A stretch of DNA of 64,000 nt, taken from assembly GCA_040381035.1 (NCBI GenBank), contig JBEIHY010000010.1, forward strand, positions 1-64,000, written 5' to 3'. Every line of letters starts with the position of its first letter. Positions within the stretch are counted from its first letter, which is position 1. This document shows, in pieces, positions 1 to 6,852 of this stretch. The position numbers and the translations under genes were made by a program. The notes beneath the pieces were generated by a model. The model did no database searches. It was not told where the DNA came from and saw only the letters and a program-made list of their open reading frames with translations. The stretch comes from REEB506 sp040381035 (lineage in GTDB: Bacteria; Pseudomonadota; Alphaproteobacteria; Caulobacterales; Aquidulcibacteraceae).

Positions 1-86
1 AGGATCTCGTCCAGCGGAAACGTCACCATCCCAGCCACCCGATGATCGGGGACTGCCCGCATCTCATTCAGAAATCCGACCGCCAT
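1..86 (-). CDS. ISAs1-family transposase, N-terminal fragment (runs off window)
   Basis: An ATG at 84-86 on the minus strand follows a GGGAGGC ribosome-binding site and opens 28 codons before the window ends. The peptide reads FLNEMRAVPDHRVAGMV followed by FPLDEI. This matches the start of ISAs1-type transposases, where a short helix, a 'DPRVxG' stretch and 'YPLDEIL' form the DDE-associated N-terminal domain. Only the first 28 residues are visible, so whether the gene is intact is unknown. The family call rests on this short match; another transposase with the same N-terminal domain is possible. Confidence 0.55.
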   Translation of the reverse strand, partial: MAVGFLNEMRAVPDHRVAGMVTFPLDEI

Positions 87-125
87 CAAAGCCTCCCGAG
101 ATGGCTCCGGTCGAATCGACGCCGG

Positions 126-140
126 TTAATGTCGCGTTAA
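126..140. promoter_or_regulatory. CtrA-like site, TTAA-N7-TTAA
   Basis: TTAA at 126-129 and TTAA at 137-140 are separated by exactly seven bases, the full CtrA operator pattern. It lies inside the probable IS terminus, about 130 bases upstream of the thymidylate-synthase-like gene. GC-rich DNA makes the pattern rare, but one chance match in 64 kb is not excluded. Confidence 0.3.
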
Positions 141-269
141 GAATTTAAGATTTTGCCCTGCGGTTGCCGGGGCCACATGTGGTGCAATTGCCCTGGCCGG
201 GTTAACCTATCTGGCAATGATTCTGACGCTGTCGCACCGCGCCGCGTTTCTTGGGAGAAGCCCAGTCGC

Positions 270-1808
270 ATGAGCGCCGCTTTTGAACCGCTCTATTATG
301 GCGAGCGCCTGAAAGTGCTCAATCCGGGCGGCGATGTCGGCTTCATTACGTTCTGGTCGCCGATCGCGAAAGCTGTGGAAAAGCTTGCAGACATCGATCC
401 AGCGCTGGCGGGGGGCGACAGCCGCGTTGCTGTGATCGGCCACCTTTATGGCGACGGCTTGTATGCCATGCTCTGCAATCTGCTGAACAATCCCCAGATT
501 TGCCATCTCGTTTCGGCGGGACAGGATTTGTCTGGCTGCGCCGCCGAGATTGAAGCGTTTCTGACCCGCGGGACGGAAGCGGTTGAAATGCTCGGCAAGC
601 CGATGCGGCGGATTATTGGCACGACGCGGTTTTTGCCGGCCCTGGCGGAATTTGATGAAGCGGCTTTGCGGGCGCGTTTGAGCTATCGCCATTTCGGACA
701 GTTTTCCGCGCCGGATCTGGTTGCTGCGTTGGGCGCGCATCTCGCCGAACTGCCGCGCACCGCCGCCGCCGCCGCCGTGCGCACCGTGGTGGCTATTCCG
801 GCGCCTGGAGAGGGCGACTTCTCGTTTCGCCCTTCCGATCCGGGCGGCCATCAGGTCTTGCGGCGCCGGCCGCTGGAGGCGTGGCGGGAATTGGTCGTGC
901 GGGTGCTGCGGTTTGGCCGACCGGTGACGCTGCACAAGGGCACGCGCCTGGAGTTGCTCAATGCGAAAGTGGTGATCGCCGAGCCGGCTGAGGAAACCGC
1001 TGAACAGCTTGCGATTTATGGCTTCAATCTTGATCGCTTCCACGCTTACCAGCAGAAGATTCTCGATGGCGCTTTGCCGGAAGGCATATCTTACACCTAT
1101 GGCAATCGTCTGCGCGCCTATTTCGGTGATGCCAACGCGCCGACGGATACGCTTGCTGCGGCGATCGCTAAGCTGAAGCAAAACCCAGAAACGCGCCATG
1201 CCTATATTTCGTTGTGGGACAGCGCGCGCGATCTCACCAGTGCGCAAGCCAGCGATACCAGCACGCCGTGCCTGACAACGCTGTTTTTCCGCCGTTCGCA
1301 AGGCAAGCTCGCGCTGTTTGCAACTTATCGCGCGCACAATCTGCTCACCGCCTGGTTGGAAAATGTCTATGGTCTGATGGCGATTCAGAAATTCGTTGCG
1401 ACAGCGGCGGGCATGGAGATCGGACCGATCACGGTGATCAGCCAGTCGCTCGGCGCCGATCCCGCAAGCTCGCGATTTGCGATTGGCGAAAGCGTGCGCT
1501 CCGCTTGGAACCGTGACGATGATTTGGATCCTGACGCCGGAAAGCCGGTGCTGCGCGAAGATCCGAACGGCTATTTCGCCTTTTCGATCGACGAGGCGAA
1601 GGGCACAATCATTGCCGATCACTTGTTTGAAGGGGTGCTGATCAAACGCTATGAGGCCGCGAAGGCCGAAGCGATTGAGGCCGAAGTAAGTGCTGACATG
1701 GCAATCAGCCTGGTATCCCACGCCCTCTGGTTTGGCCGCGAATTGGCCCGTCACGAGGCGAAGTTGAAAACCTCCCAACGCGGCGCCGCCGCCAAGCCCG
1801 CGAGCTGA
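270..1808 (+). CDS. Thymidylate-synthase-like protein with N-terminal MtrA-like domain
   Basis: This 512-residue protein has two parts. Residues about 1-200 contain a stretch (SRVAVIGHLYGDGLYAM, NNPQICHLVSAGQDLSG) that resembles the MtrA-like/DUF4346 region fused to some archaeal-type thymidylate synthases. The C-terminal half is thymidylate-synthase-like, with a Pro-Cys nucleophile (Cys334 in STPCLTTL) and a phosphate-binding Arg in YRAHNLL. The family Asp after that Arg (RSxD in E. coli ThyA) is Asn here, and the usual HxY pair is not obvious. The start at 270 is chosen for the GGGAGAAG site at 253-260; upstream in-frame starts lack one. It is followed after two bases by dcd, which supplies dUMP precursors, so a pyrimidine deoxynucleotide role is likely. 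The exact reaction is uncertain. Confidence 0.65.
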   Translation: MSAAFEPLYYGERLKVLNPGGDVGFITFWSPIAKAVEKLADIDPALAGGDSRVAVIGHLYGDGLYAMLCNLLNNPQICHLVSAGQDLSGCAAEIEAFLTRGTEAVEMLGKPMRRIIGTTRFLPALAEFDEAALRARLSYRHFGQFSAPDLVAALGAHLAELPRTAAAAAVRTVVAIPAPGEGDFSFRPSDPGGHQVLRRRPLEAWRELVVRVLRFGRPVTLHKGTRLELLNAKVVIAEPAEETAEQLAIYGFNLDRFHAYQQKILDGALPEGISYTYGNRLRAYFGDANAPTDTLAAAIAKLKQNPETRHAYISLWDSARDLTSAQASDTSTPCLTTLFFRRSQGKLALFATYRAHNLLTAWLENVYGLMAIQKFVATAAGMEIGPITVISQSLGADPASSRFAIGESVRSAWNRDDDLDPDAGKPVLREDPNGYFAFSIDEAKGTIIADHLFEGVLIKRYEAAKAEAIEAEVSADMAISLVSHALWFGRELARHEAKLKTSQRGAAAKPAS

Positions 1809-1810
1809 CG

Positions 1811-2401
1811 ATGAAGCTGTCTGACACCGATATTCTCGCGGCAATGCGCACCGGGCGGATCAAGATCGGCCCGGAGCCGGCCGATACCGCGATCAATGGC
1901 GCCAGCGTTGATTTGCGCCTGGGGCCTAAGTTTCGCGTGTTTTCGATGCACACAGAGTCTCACATCGATCTTGGCACATCACGCGCTGACATCCAGCGCG
2001 CAATCGCGCGCACGATGTCGGATGAAATTACGCTTGATGCGGATGATGTGTTTTACCTGCATCCCGGCGAATTGGTGTTGGGCGCCACGCTGGAGCGGGT
2101 GGAGCTGGCTGACGATTTGTGCGGCACGATCAATGGCCGTTCATCGCTGGCGCGGCTTGGCTTGATGGTGCATTCCACGGCGCATTTTGTTGATCCGGGC
2201 TGGCAAGGCGAACTGGTGTTGGAATTCTATAATTGCGGGCGTCTTCCGCTCGGATTGCGGCCAGGAATGGCGGTGTGCGCCATTGCCTTTGAGCCGCTGA
2301 CTTCGCCGGCCGTGCGCTCCTATTCGGCCCGCGCAGACGCCAAATATGCCGGCCAATCGGGCGCGACCGGTAGCCGCATCGCCAGCGAGCGCGGCGCATG
2401 A
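1811..2401 (+). CDS. dcd: dCTP deaminase
   Basis: It deaminates dCTP to dUTP, feeding dUMP for thymidylate synthesis. At 196 residues it matches the E. coli enzyme in length and even numbering: the loop GRSSLARLGL carries Arg110, Ser111 and Arg115, and VLEFYN carries catalytic Glu138. The C-terminal AKYAGQSGATGSR lid is present. All canonical active-site residues are intact, in contrast to the two diverged homologues at 3747-4699. The start lies two bases after the thymidylate-synthase-like stop, and its end overlaps the HAD gene by four bases (ATGA). The three genes are therefore probably one translationally coupled operon. Confidence 0.95.
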   Translation: MKLSDTDILAAMRTGRIKIGPEPADTAINGASVDLRLGPKFRVFSMHTESHIDLGTSRADIQRAIARTMSDEITLDADDVFYLHPGELVLGATLERVELADDLCGTINGRSSLARLGLMVHSTAHFVDPGWQGELVLEFYNCGRLPLGLRPGMAVCAIAFEPLTSPAVRSYSARADAKYAGQSGATGSRIASERGA

Positions 2402-3102
2402 AGGCCGTATTTTTTGATATCGGCTCCACCCTGGTAACAGGGCCAGGCAGTGGCGTGGCTTCGCGCCTTGCCGCGCGGCTCGGATTTGATGCGGCGACGA
2501 AGGCAGCTCTCAACGCCACACTGATGACGACCGATTTCCGCACGCCGGAGGCGGTTATCCAGCACGTGCTGGGGCTCAACATCCAAGCCCCGCCCGCCAC
2601 CATTCGCGCAGCGGTGTTTGACATCTGGAACAGCCAGCTTGGCGAAGCGCGCGCCATCGAAGGCGCTTTGGAAAGCCTGGCGGCGTGGGCCGAAACGGGC
2701 GCCACGTTGTGCCTGATCTCCAACATCTGGTTGCCGTATCAGCTCGCCGCCATGGAGGCGCTTGGGCCAAGGCTCGATGCCTGGGTGGCGAAAGAAAACC
2801 GCATTTATTCCTTTGAAATCGGCGCCGCCAAGCCGTCGCCGGTTCCGTTTGATTTGGCGCTTGCGCGCGCCAGGTGCGCGCCTCGTGAGGCGATGATGGT
2901 GGGCGATTCCTACCGTGAAGACATTGCACCAGCGATCGCGCGTGGAGTGCAAACGGCTTGGCTGCTGCGCCGCGCCGAACGCGAGGTGGAAAACATCCAG
3001 GCCGTGGTGAATGGCGCGGTTGCGCGGCCGACCATCGCTTTGGCGGGCATTCATGAATTTCTGCCCGATCGGATCGCTGATGGCGCGGCGCGCGCTGCAT
3101 AA
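2398..3102 (+). CDS. HAD-superfamily hydrolase, possibly a nucleotidase
   Basis: This 234-residue protein has the haloacid dehalogenase motifs in order: FFDIGSTLV (nucleophile Asp7), SNIW (motif II), AKPSPVPF (Lys, motif III) and GDSYREDI (motif IV). The second acidic residue of motif I is Gly, as in many 'DxGxT' HAD proteins, so phosphatase activity is plausible but not assured. It overlaps dcd by four bases. In this operon a nucleoside monophosphate phosphatase is a reasonable guess, but the substrate cannot be read from the sequence. Confidence 0.8.
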   Translation: MKAVFFDIGSTLVTGPGSGVASRLAARLGFDAATKAALNATLMTTDFRTPEAVIQHVLGLNIQAPPATIRAAVFDIWNSQLGEARAIEGALESLAAWAETGATLCLISNIWLPYQLAAMEALGPRLDAWVAKENRIYSFEIGAAKPSPVPFDLALARARCAPREAMMVGDSYREDIAPAIARGVQTAWLLRRAEREVENIQAVVNGAVARPTIALAGIHEFLPDRIADGAARAA

Positions 3103-3114
3103 ACGCAAGAGGCG

Positions 3115-3750
3115 ATGATGCGCATTCTCGAATGCTTGGTTTTTCCAGAAGAAGACCTGCTGTCGCGTCTGCGCAGTGTGCGCCTGCGCGGGCATGGCCA
3201 GCCAAAGATTTATGAAGAAACGGCGCTGCAGATCGCGCCGGCGACGGCGACGGATGATTTGTCCCCGGCGCAGACCTATGTGCTGAAGTCTGGCGTGGCC
3301 CGCACAAAGGCGTTGCGCGCGGCGCTGTTGGCGCACCAGGGCGTCGACATCTTCCAATTGCGCGGCGGCCTAATGGTGCGCACTGCCGATCATCCTGAAG
3401 AACTCATCCCTGTCATCCCGCCGGTCGTTGAGGTCTCGCGCGAGGCGGACGGCCAGGAGATTTTGCTCATCAATGACGGCATGCACCGGATCTATTCGGC
3501 GCGGTCCATGGACGTGCCCATTCACGTCGTGATTGTGCGCGGCGTGCCGGCGCAGTTTCCCTATTATGCTTATCCCTTGGCGCAGGGATGGGCAGATGTG
3601 CGTGAAGTGGATGTGATTCCGGAAACGTTCGAGAAGAAGGCCTATCGCCAGCCTGACGACCACAAGGCGCTGTTTCGCGATTTCAACGCGCAGTTTCCTG
3701 GTGTTCAGGCCAAGCGCGCGCCGCCGAAGTGCGATGGAAGCGCCGCCTAA
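3115..3750 (+). CDS. Uncharacterised protein with ParB-like DGMHR motif
   Basis: This 211-residue protein starts 12 bases after the HAD gene; ATGs at 3115 and 3118 are both possible. I do not recognise the family. The middle contains INDGMHRIYSARSM, resembling the DGxHR motif of ParB/sulfiredoxin-fold nucleotide-binding proteins. The C-terminal third is rich in aromatic and charged residues (FPYYAYPLAQGWADVREVD, then KKAYRQPDDHKALFRDF). No signal peptide or membrane segment is seen. Its stop overlaps the stop of the convergent dCTP-deaminase-like gene. Membership in the nucleotide operon suggests a role there; a nucleotide- or phosphate-binding function is inference only. Confidence 0.6.
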   Translation: MMRILECLVFPEEDLLSRLRSVRLRGHGQPKIYEETALQIAPATATDDLSPAQTYVLKSGVARTKALRAALLAHQGVDIFQLRGGLMVRTADHPEELIPVIPPVVEVSREADGQEILLINDGMHRIYSARSMDVPIHVVIVRGVPAQFPYYAYPLAQGWADVREVDVIPETFEKKAYRQPDDHKALFRDFNAQFPGVQAKRAPPKCDGSAA

Positions 3751-4178
3751 GTCTGCACGCGCCAGAACGTGACTTGCGCTACCGCCATGCCGGCAAATAC
3801 CCGGATTGGCAGGACGGGGAAGAGCTGGAACTGATACGGGCCATAGGCGCCGAGATCGACCATTTCGCCATTGGCGTGCACGAACAATCCTGCGCGCGCG
3901 ATGTTTGATTTGCCATGCACCATGGGCACAAAAGTGTCGCTGCCAAAACTCTCGCGGCTTTCGATCAGATAGAGCTGACCGGGCTCAAGAAATGTTCCCT
4001 GCGCGTCGAGCGGCAGGCGCGTGGCCGCAGCGCCGGGTGCGTTCTTGGCCACGTGCAGCAGCGTATCGCCCAGATGGATGTCAATGCTGTTGGGGTTCAA
4101 TGCAGCAGCCTCAAATGGGCTGAACTGCAAGCCGCCGTCGGCAATTGCGGCGGCTATGGCGGGGCCAGTGAGGATCAA
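3747..4178 (-). CDS. dCTP deaminase paralogue lacking the catalytic glutamate
   Basis: This 143-residue protein belongs to the dCTP deaminase/dUTPase fold family (NPNSIDIHLGDTLL, HGKSNIARAGLFVH, AGMAVAQVTFW). Against E. coli Dcd the core aligns without gaps. Ser91 and Arg95 match Ser111 and Arg115, but the residue for Arg110 is Lys90 and that for catalytic Glu138 is Gln118. It stops right after the last core strand and lacks the C-terminal lid. It starts within the stop of the upstream paralogue (ATGA at 4175-4178), implying coupled translation. Alone it should not deaminate. It may pair with the upstream paralogue or act as a nucleotide-binding protein. Confidence 0.75.
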   Translation of the reverse strand: MILTGPAIAAAIADGGLQFSPFEAAALNPNSIDIHLGDTLLHVAKNAPGAAATRLPLDAQGTFLEPGQLYLIESRESFGSDTFVPMVHGKSNIARAGLFVHANGEMVDLGAYGPYQFQLFPVLPIRVFAGMAVAQVTFWRVQT

Positions 4179-4699
4179 GGCGCAACCTCGGTGTGCAGGC
4201 GGGAACGAACGGGATGATCAGATTGTCCGAACACACCCTGATAGGGTTTGGCTTTCCCGTCCGCGCGCCAGAAACTGATCTGGCCGACGGGCTGGCCGGG
4301 GCGCAGCCGCGTCTCAACAGCAGCGACCAGCTCCAGCGTCCAGCGATGGCGCGCGCCTTGATGACCCAAATCGGCCGTCACCTGCACGCACAGCCCATGC
4401 AGGCCGAGCGCGGGCCGCCCACTTAAGCGCGACACATATTGCGCGCTGCCCAGCCGCTCCAGCGTGGTCGCCAGATAAAGCCGGCCCGTTTGCAAAAGCC
4501 AATCGCCGCTGGCCTCCAGCCCAATTTCGCGCCAGCCATAGGAGAAGCCAGCGCCGCTTTTTTCCGCTGTGACTTCATACAAGACGTCGGCGATTGCGAA
4601 GGTGTAACTGTTGGCGTTGAGGCGGGCCGGCGCAAATGGCTCGATGACAATTGCGCCGTCGGCAACAGCGGTTGCGATGGCGCGCTTGGCCAGAATCAA
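4175..4699 (-). CDS. dCTP deaminase paralogue lacking the Ser/Arg active-site pair
   Basis: This 174-residue dCTP-deaminase-like protein retains Arg95 and Glu123, the counterparts of Arg110 and catalytic Glu138. It has Pro96 and Leu100 where Dcd has Ser111 and Arg115. It keeps a lid-like tail (KPYQGVFGQSDHPVRSRL). It is thus the mirror image of its downstream neighbour, which keeps Ser/Arg and loses Glu. Both begin MIL with the same N-terminal layout, pointing to tandem duplication. It sits 70 bases after the DUF3108 gene on the same strand. Catalysis alone is unlikely; a mixed trimer is the interesting alternative. Confidence 0.75.
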   Translation of the reverse strand: MILAKRAIATAVADGAIVIEPFAPARLNANSYTFAIADVLYEVTAEKSGAGFSYGWREIGLEASGDWLLQTGRLYLATTLERLGSAQYVSRLSGRPALGLHGLCVQVTADLGHQGARHRWTLELVAAVETRLRPGQPVGQISFWRADGKAKPYQGVFGQSDHPVRSRLHTEVAP

Positions 4700-4769
4700 G
4701 GGGCGACCTCCAGAACGAGACAGGCAATGTAGCAGACTATCTGCCGCGCACCGCGGGCTGCGTGCACGG

Positions 4770-5603
4770 CTAGGGCGTGCGCGCGGTTTGCACCGCCTCG
4801 GTCGGCGTTTCGGCCGTCTCGACAGTGACTTCGGCCCGCTTCAAGCTGGTTAAGCGGATCGCCGCGCCGCCAAGCGGCAAGGGCGCAGACACTTTGACGG
4901 GCGGGGCGAAGCGCGCGCCGTCAATGCGGCCAAACCAGATCTCGCCCTGCGGAATGCGTCGGGCGATATCGGTGCCGGCGCGATAACCTGCAACCGGCTG
5001 GTAGCGCATCTTGCACTTCAGCACTGGACCGTCGAAACCTTCGGCGCGCATGCGGCCAACGCCTTCGCGGGTCAGGGTGAGGTTGTAAAGAAATCGGCCG
5101 TCAAAGGTTGGGAAGACGCCGTCGCACGCGCCCGTCGCTGCGACCTGTGCGGCCATGGCGGCGAGTGTGGACAGAGGGTCGCGGGCAGCGGCTTTTTGCG
5201 TAGGCGTCGGCGGAAATTCGCCGGGATTGGTGAACATCGGCGTGATGAGGCCAGTCACCCCACCGGGGCCATTTTCCAGGAATGTTACGCGGCGCTTGCG
5301 GGCGTAAGAATGGTCGAGATTGAATTGCCGCCAGGCCATGCCATTGGCGGCGCCGCTCGACTGCGCCGACAACAGCGTGCGGTCAAACAAGGCCGCCAGC
5401 CCGCCCGATTCGATGCTGCCGGAGGCGCGATAGGCGGCGGCGTCCATGCGCATGCGAATGCTCGCCTTACCCAGCGGAATGACGCCATAAGCGCCGCCGT
5501 CAAACTCCAGCACCAGCTCTTCAGCCTTGGCCGGCGCGGTTTGCGCCAGTGCGGCGGGCGCAGCCAGGAGCGCGGCGATCAACAACAAGCATTTCGCGAA
5601 CAT
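4770..5603 (-). CDS. DUF3108 domain-containing secreted protein
   Basis: This 277-residue protein starts with a clear signal peptide (MFAKCLLLIAALLAAPAALAQ). The remainder is a beta-rich domain of the DUF3108 type, with LEFDGGAYGVIPLGKASIRM near the start and GEIWFGRIDGARFAPPVKV near the end. Two cysteines (GACDG, LKCKM) could form a disulphide. The start at 5603 is chosen because it gives the signal peptide; the longer reading to 5729 adds arginine-rich sequence. It follows the DUF1501 gene by 46 bases. The function of DUF3108 proteins is not well defined; envelope location is inferred. Confidence 0.75.
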   Translation of the reverse strand: MFAKCLLLIAALLAAPAALAQTAPAKAEELVLEFDGGAYGVIPLGKASIRMRMDAAAYRASGSIESGGLAALFDRTLLSAQSSGAANGMAWRQFNLDHSYARKRRVTFLENGPGGVTGLITPMFTNPGEFPPTPTQKAAARDPLSTLAAMAAQVAATGACDGVFPTFDGRFLYNLTLTREGVGRMRAEGFDGPVLKCKMRYQPVAGYRAGTDIARRIPQGEIWFGRIDGARFAPPVKVSAPLPLGGAAIRLTSLKRAEVTVETAETPTEAVQTARTP

Positions 5604-5649
5604 GGGATGGTCCAGACCTTGCCGCGCCGAGCCGCGACCGCCCAGTCTT

Positions 5650-6852
5650 CTACGCGAGAATAAGGCCGCTGCGAGGCGGCGCGGCGATGCTTTGCGGGAA
5701 CACTTGGCCGTCCAGTATGGCGCGTGCAACGCCCATATGGTCGCTGAGTACGCCTTTCAGCACGCCGAACAGATCGGTTGTGATGCGCAGATCGCGGCCC
5801 TCATTGAGCTGACCGGGCGCCAGGCCCGGCCAATCGGCCACCACTTTGCCGCCAGCCACCGCCCCACCGAGCAGGAAGGCCGCCGCTCCGGATCCGTGAT
5901 CGGTGCCGCGGGTGCCGTTCATCGCAACCGTGCGGCCGAACTCCGTCGCCACCACCAAAACGGTATCGCGCCACGCCGGCCCCAGTTCGGCCTGCAACGC
6001 TGCGACCCCGCCATCGAGCTGGGTCAGGCTGCGGGCAAGCGCGCCTTGCATCGGCTGCTGATTGGCGTGGGTGTCCCAGCCGCTGAGTTCCAGCACCGCC
6101 GCGATCGGCCCGTCCGGCTGCTTCAGGAATTTCGCGGCGGTTTGGGCAAGGCTGGCAAACGCGCCGCTGGCGCCGGCCGCGCCGGCCCCTTCGGCCAGCA
6201 TATTGGCTTCTTGTGCGCCGGCCAGCGCCTTGGCCAAGCCAGGATCGCGGGCGCTGTAGAGGTCCATCAGGCGCATCACCGTGTCGGCGTCGGCGTCCGG
6301 CAGGGGCGAGGGTGACCAGGTTGCAGCAGGTGCGGCCCCACGCAGGATCAGGGGCGCCTGCTGGGCCATGGCGATGGCAAGTTCTTTGCGGCTGGCGGCG
6401 CTGGCTTGCGGCAAGCCGGCCAGAGCGGCATTGAGCCAGCCGGTGGCGCGGGCATTTGGCGCGCCAGCGCCGGTTTCAAGCACGTTCTGCGCGTCGAAAT
6501 GTGAGCGCTCGCGATACGGCGTGCCGGCGGCGTGGATCAGCGTCAGCTGCTTGGCGGCGAAAAGCTGCGCGAAAGTCGCCAACGCCGGATGCAGGCCGAA
6601 ATCGCCGCCGAGCTTGAGCGCGGCGCGCTCACCGGCAGCGGAGAGCGCCAGACCTTTGCGCGCGGCCTCATGCGCGGGATCGCCGAGCGGCGGGGCGGCG
6701 GCCAGGCCATCAAGGCCGCCGCGCAAAATGATGACGACCAGGCGTTTCCCGCTTTGGCCGCGCCCGGCCGCGAAGGCCGGGATCGAGAAGCTGGCCGCGC
6801 CGAGGGCGGCGGAGAACAAGGTTTGGCGTCGAGTCAGGGTCATAGCGGTCAC
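5650..6852 (-). CDS. DUF1501 family Tat-exported protein
   Basis: This 400-residue protein has a twin-arginine leader (TRRQTLFSAALGAASF) followed by VVIILRGGLDGLAA, the sulfatase-like opening of DUF1501 proteins. It continues with ELSGWDTHANQ, EFGRTVAMNGTRGTDHGSG and FLLGG, the family's metal-binding-like motifs. Its ATG overlaps the stop of the DUF1800 gene by four bases. DUF1800 and DUF1501 genes commonly occur as such a pair. The pair is exported and its substrate is unknown. A start at 6843 would also give the Tat leader. Confidence 0.85.
   Translation of the reverse strand: MTAMTLTRRQTLFSAALGAASFSIPAFAAGRGQSGKRLVVIILRGGLDGLAAAPPLGDPAHEAARKGLALSAAGERAALKLGGDFGLHPALATFAQLFAAKQLTLIHAAGTPYRERSHFDAQNVLETGAGAPNARATGWLNAALAGLPQASAASRKELAIAMAQQAPLILRGAAPAATWSPSPLPDADADTVMRLMDLYSARDPGLAKALAGAQEANMLAEGAGAAGASGAFASLAQTAAKFLKQPDGPIAAVLELSGWDTHANQQPMQGALARSLTQLDGGVAALQAELGPAWRDTVLVVATEFGRTVAMNGTRGTDHGSGAAAFLLGGAVAGGKVVADWPGLAPGQLNEGRDLRITTDLFGVLKGVLSDHMGVARAILDGQVFPQSIAAPPRSGLILA

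Larger units (their letters stand above)
1..160 (-). mobile_element. Probable end of an ISAs1-like insertion sequence
   Basis: Upstream of the transposase start the sequence runs AT-richer and ends in GCCCTG at 155-160. Read on the minus strand, this gives CAGGGC as an outer terminus, the hexamer typical of ISAs1-family inverted repeats. The distance from this terminus to the transposase ATG (74 bases) is normal for the family. The other end and the target duplication lie outside the window, so the boundary is inferred. Confidence 0.4.

Noticed and set aside
207..1844. Long open frame antisense to the thymidylate-synthase-like gene (545 codons)
   Set aside because: High GC gives long antisense frames. 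The protein is low-complexity and Arg/Gln-rich, with no family motif, while the plus strand has a clear family match.
2320..3357. Antisense frame of 345 codons across the HAD and ParB-like genes
   Set aside because: No recognisable motif. The plus-strand HAD motifs and overlaps are coherent.
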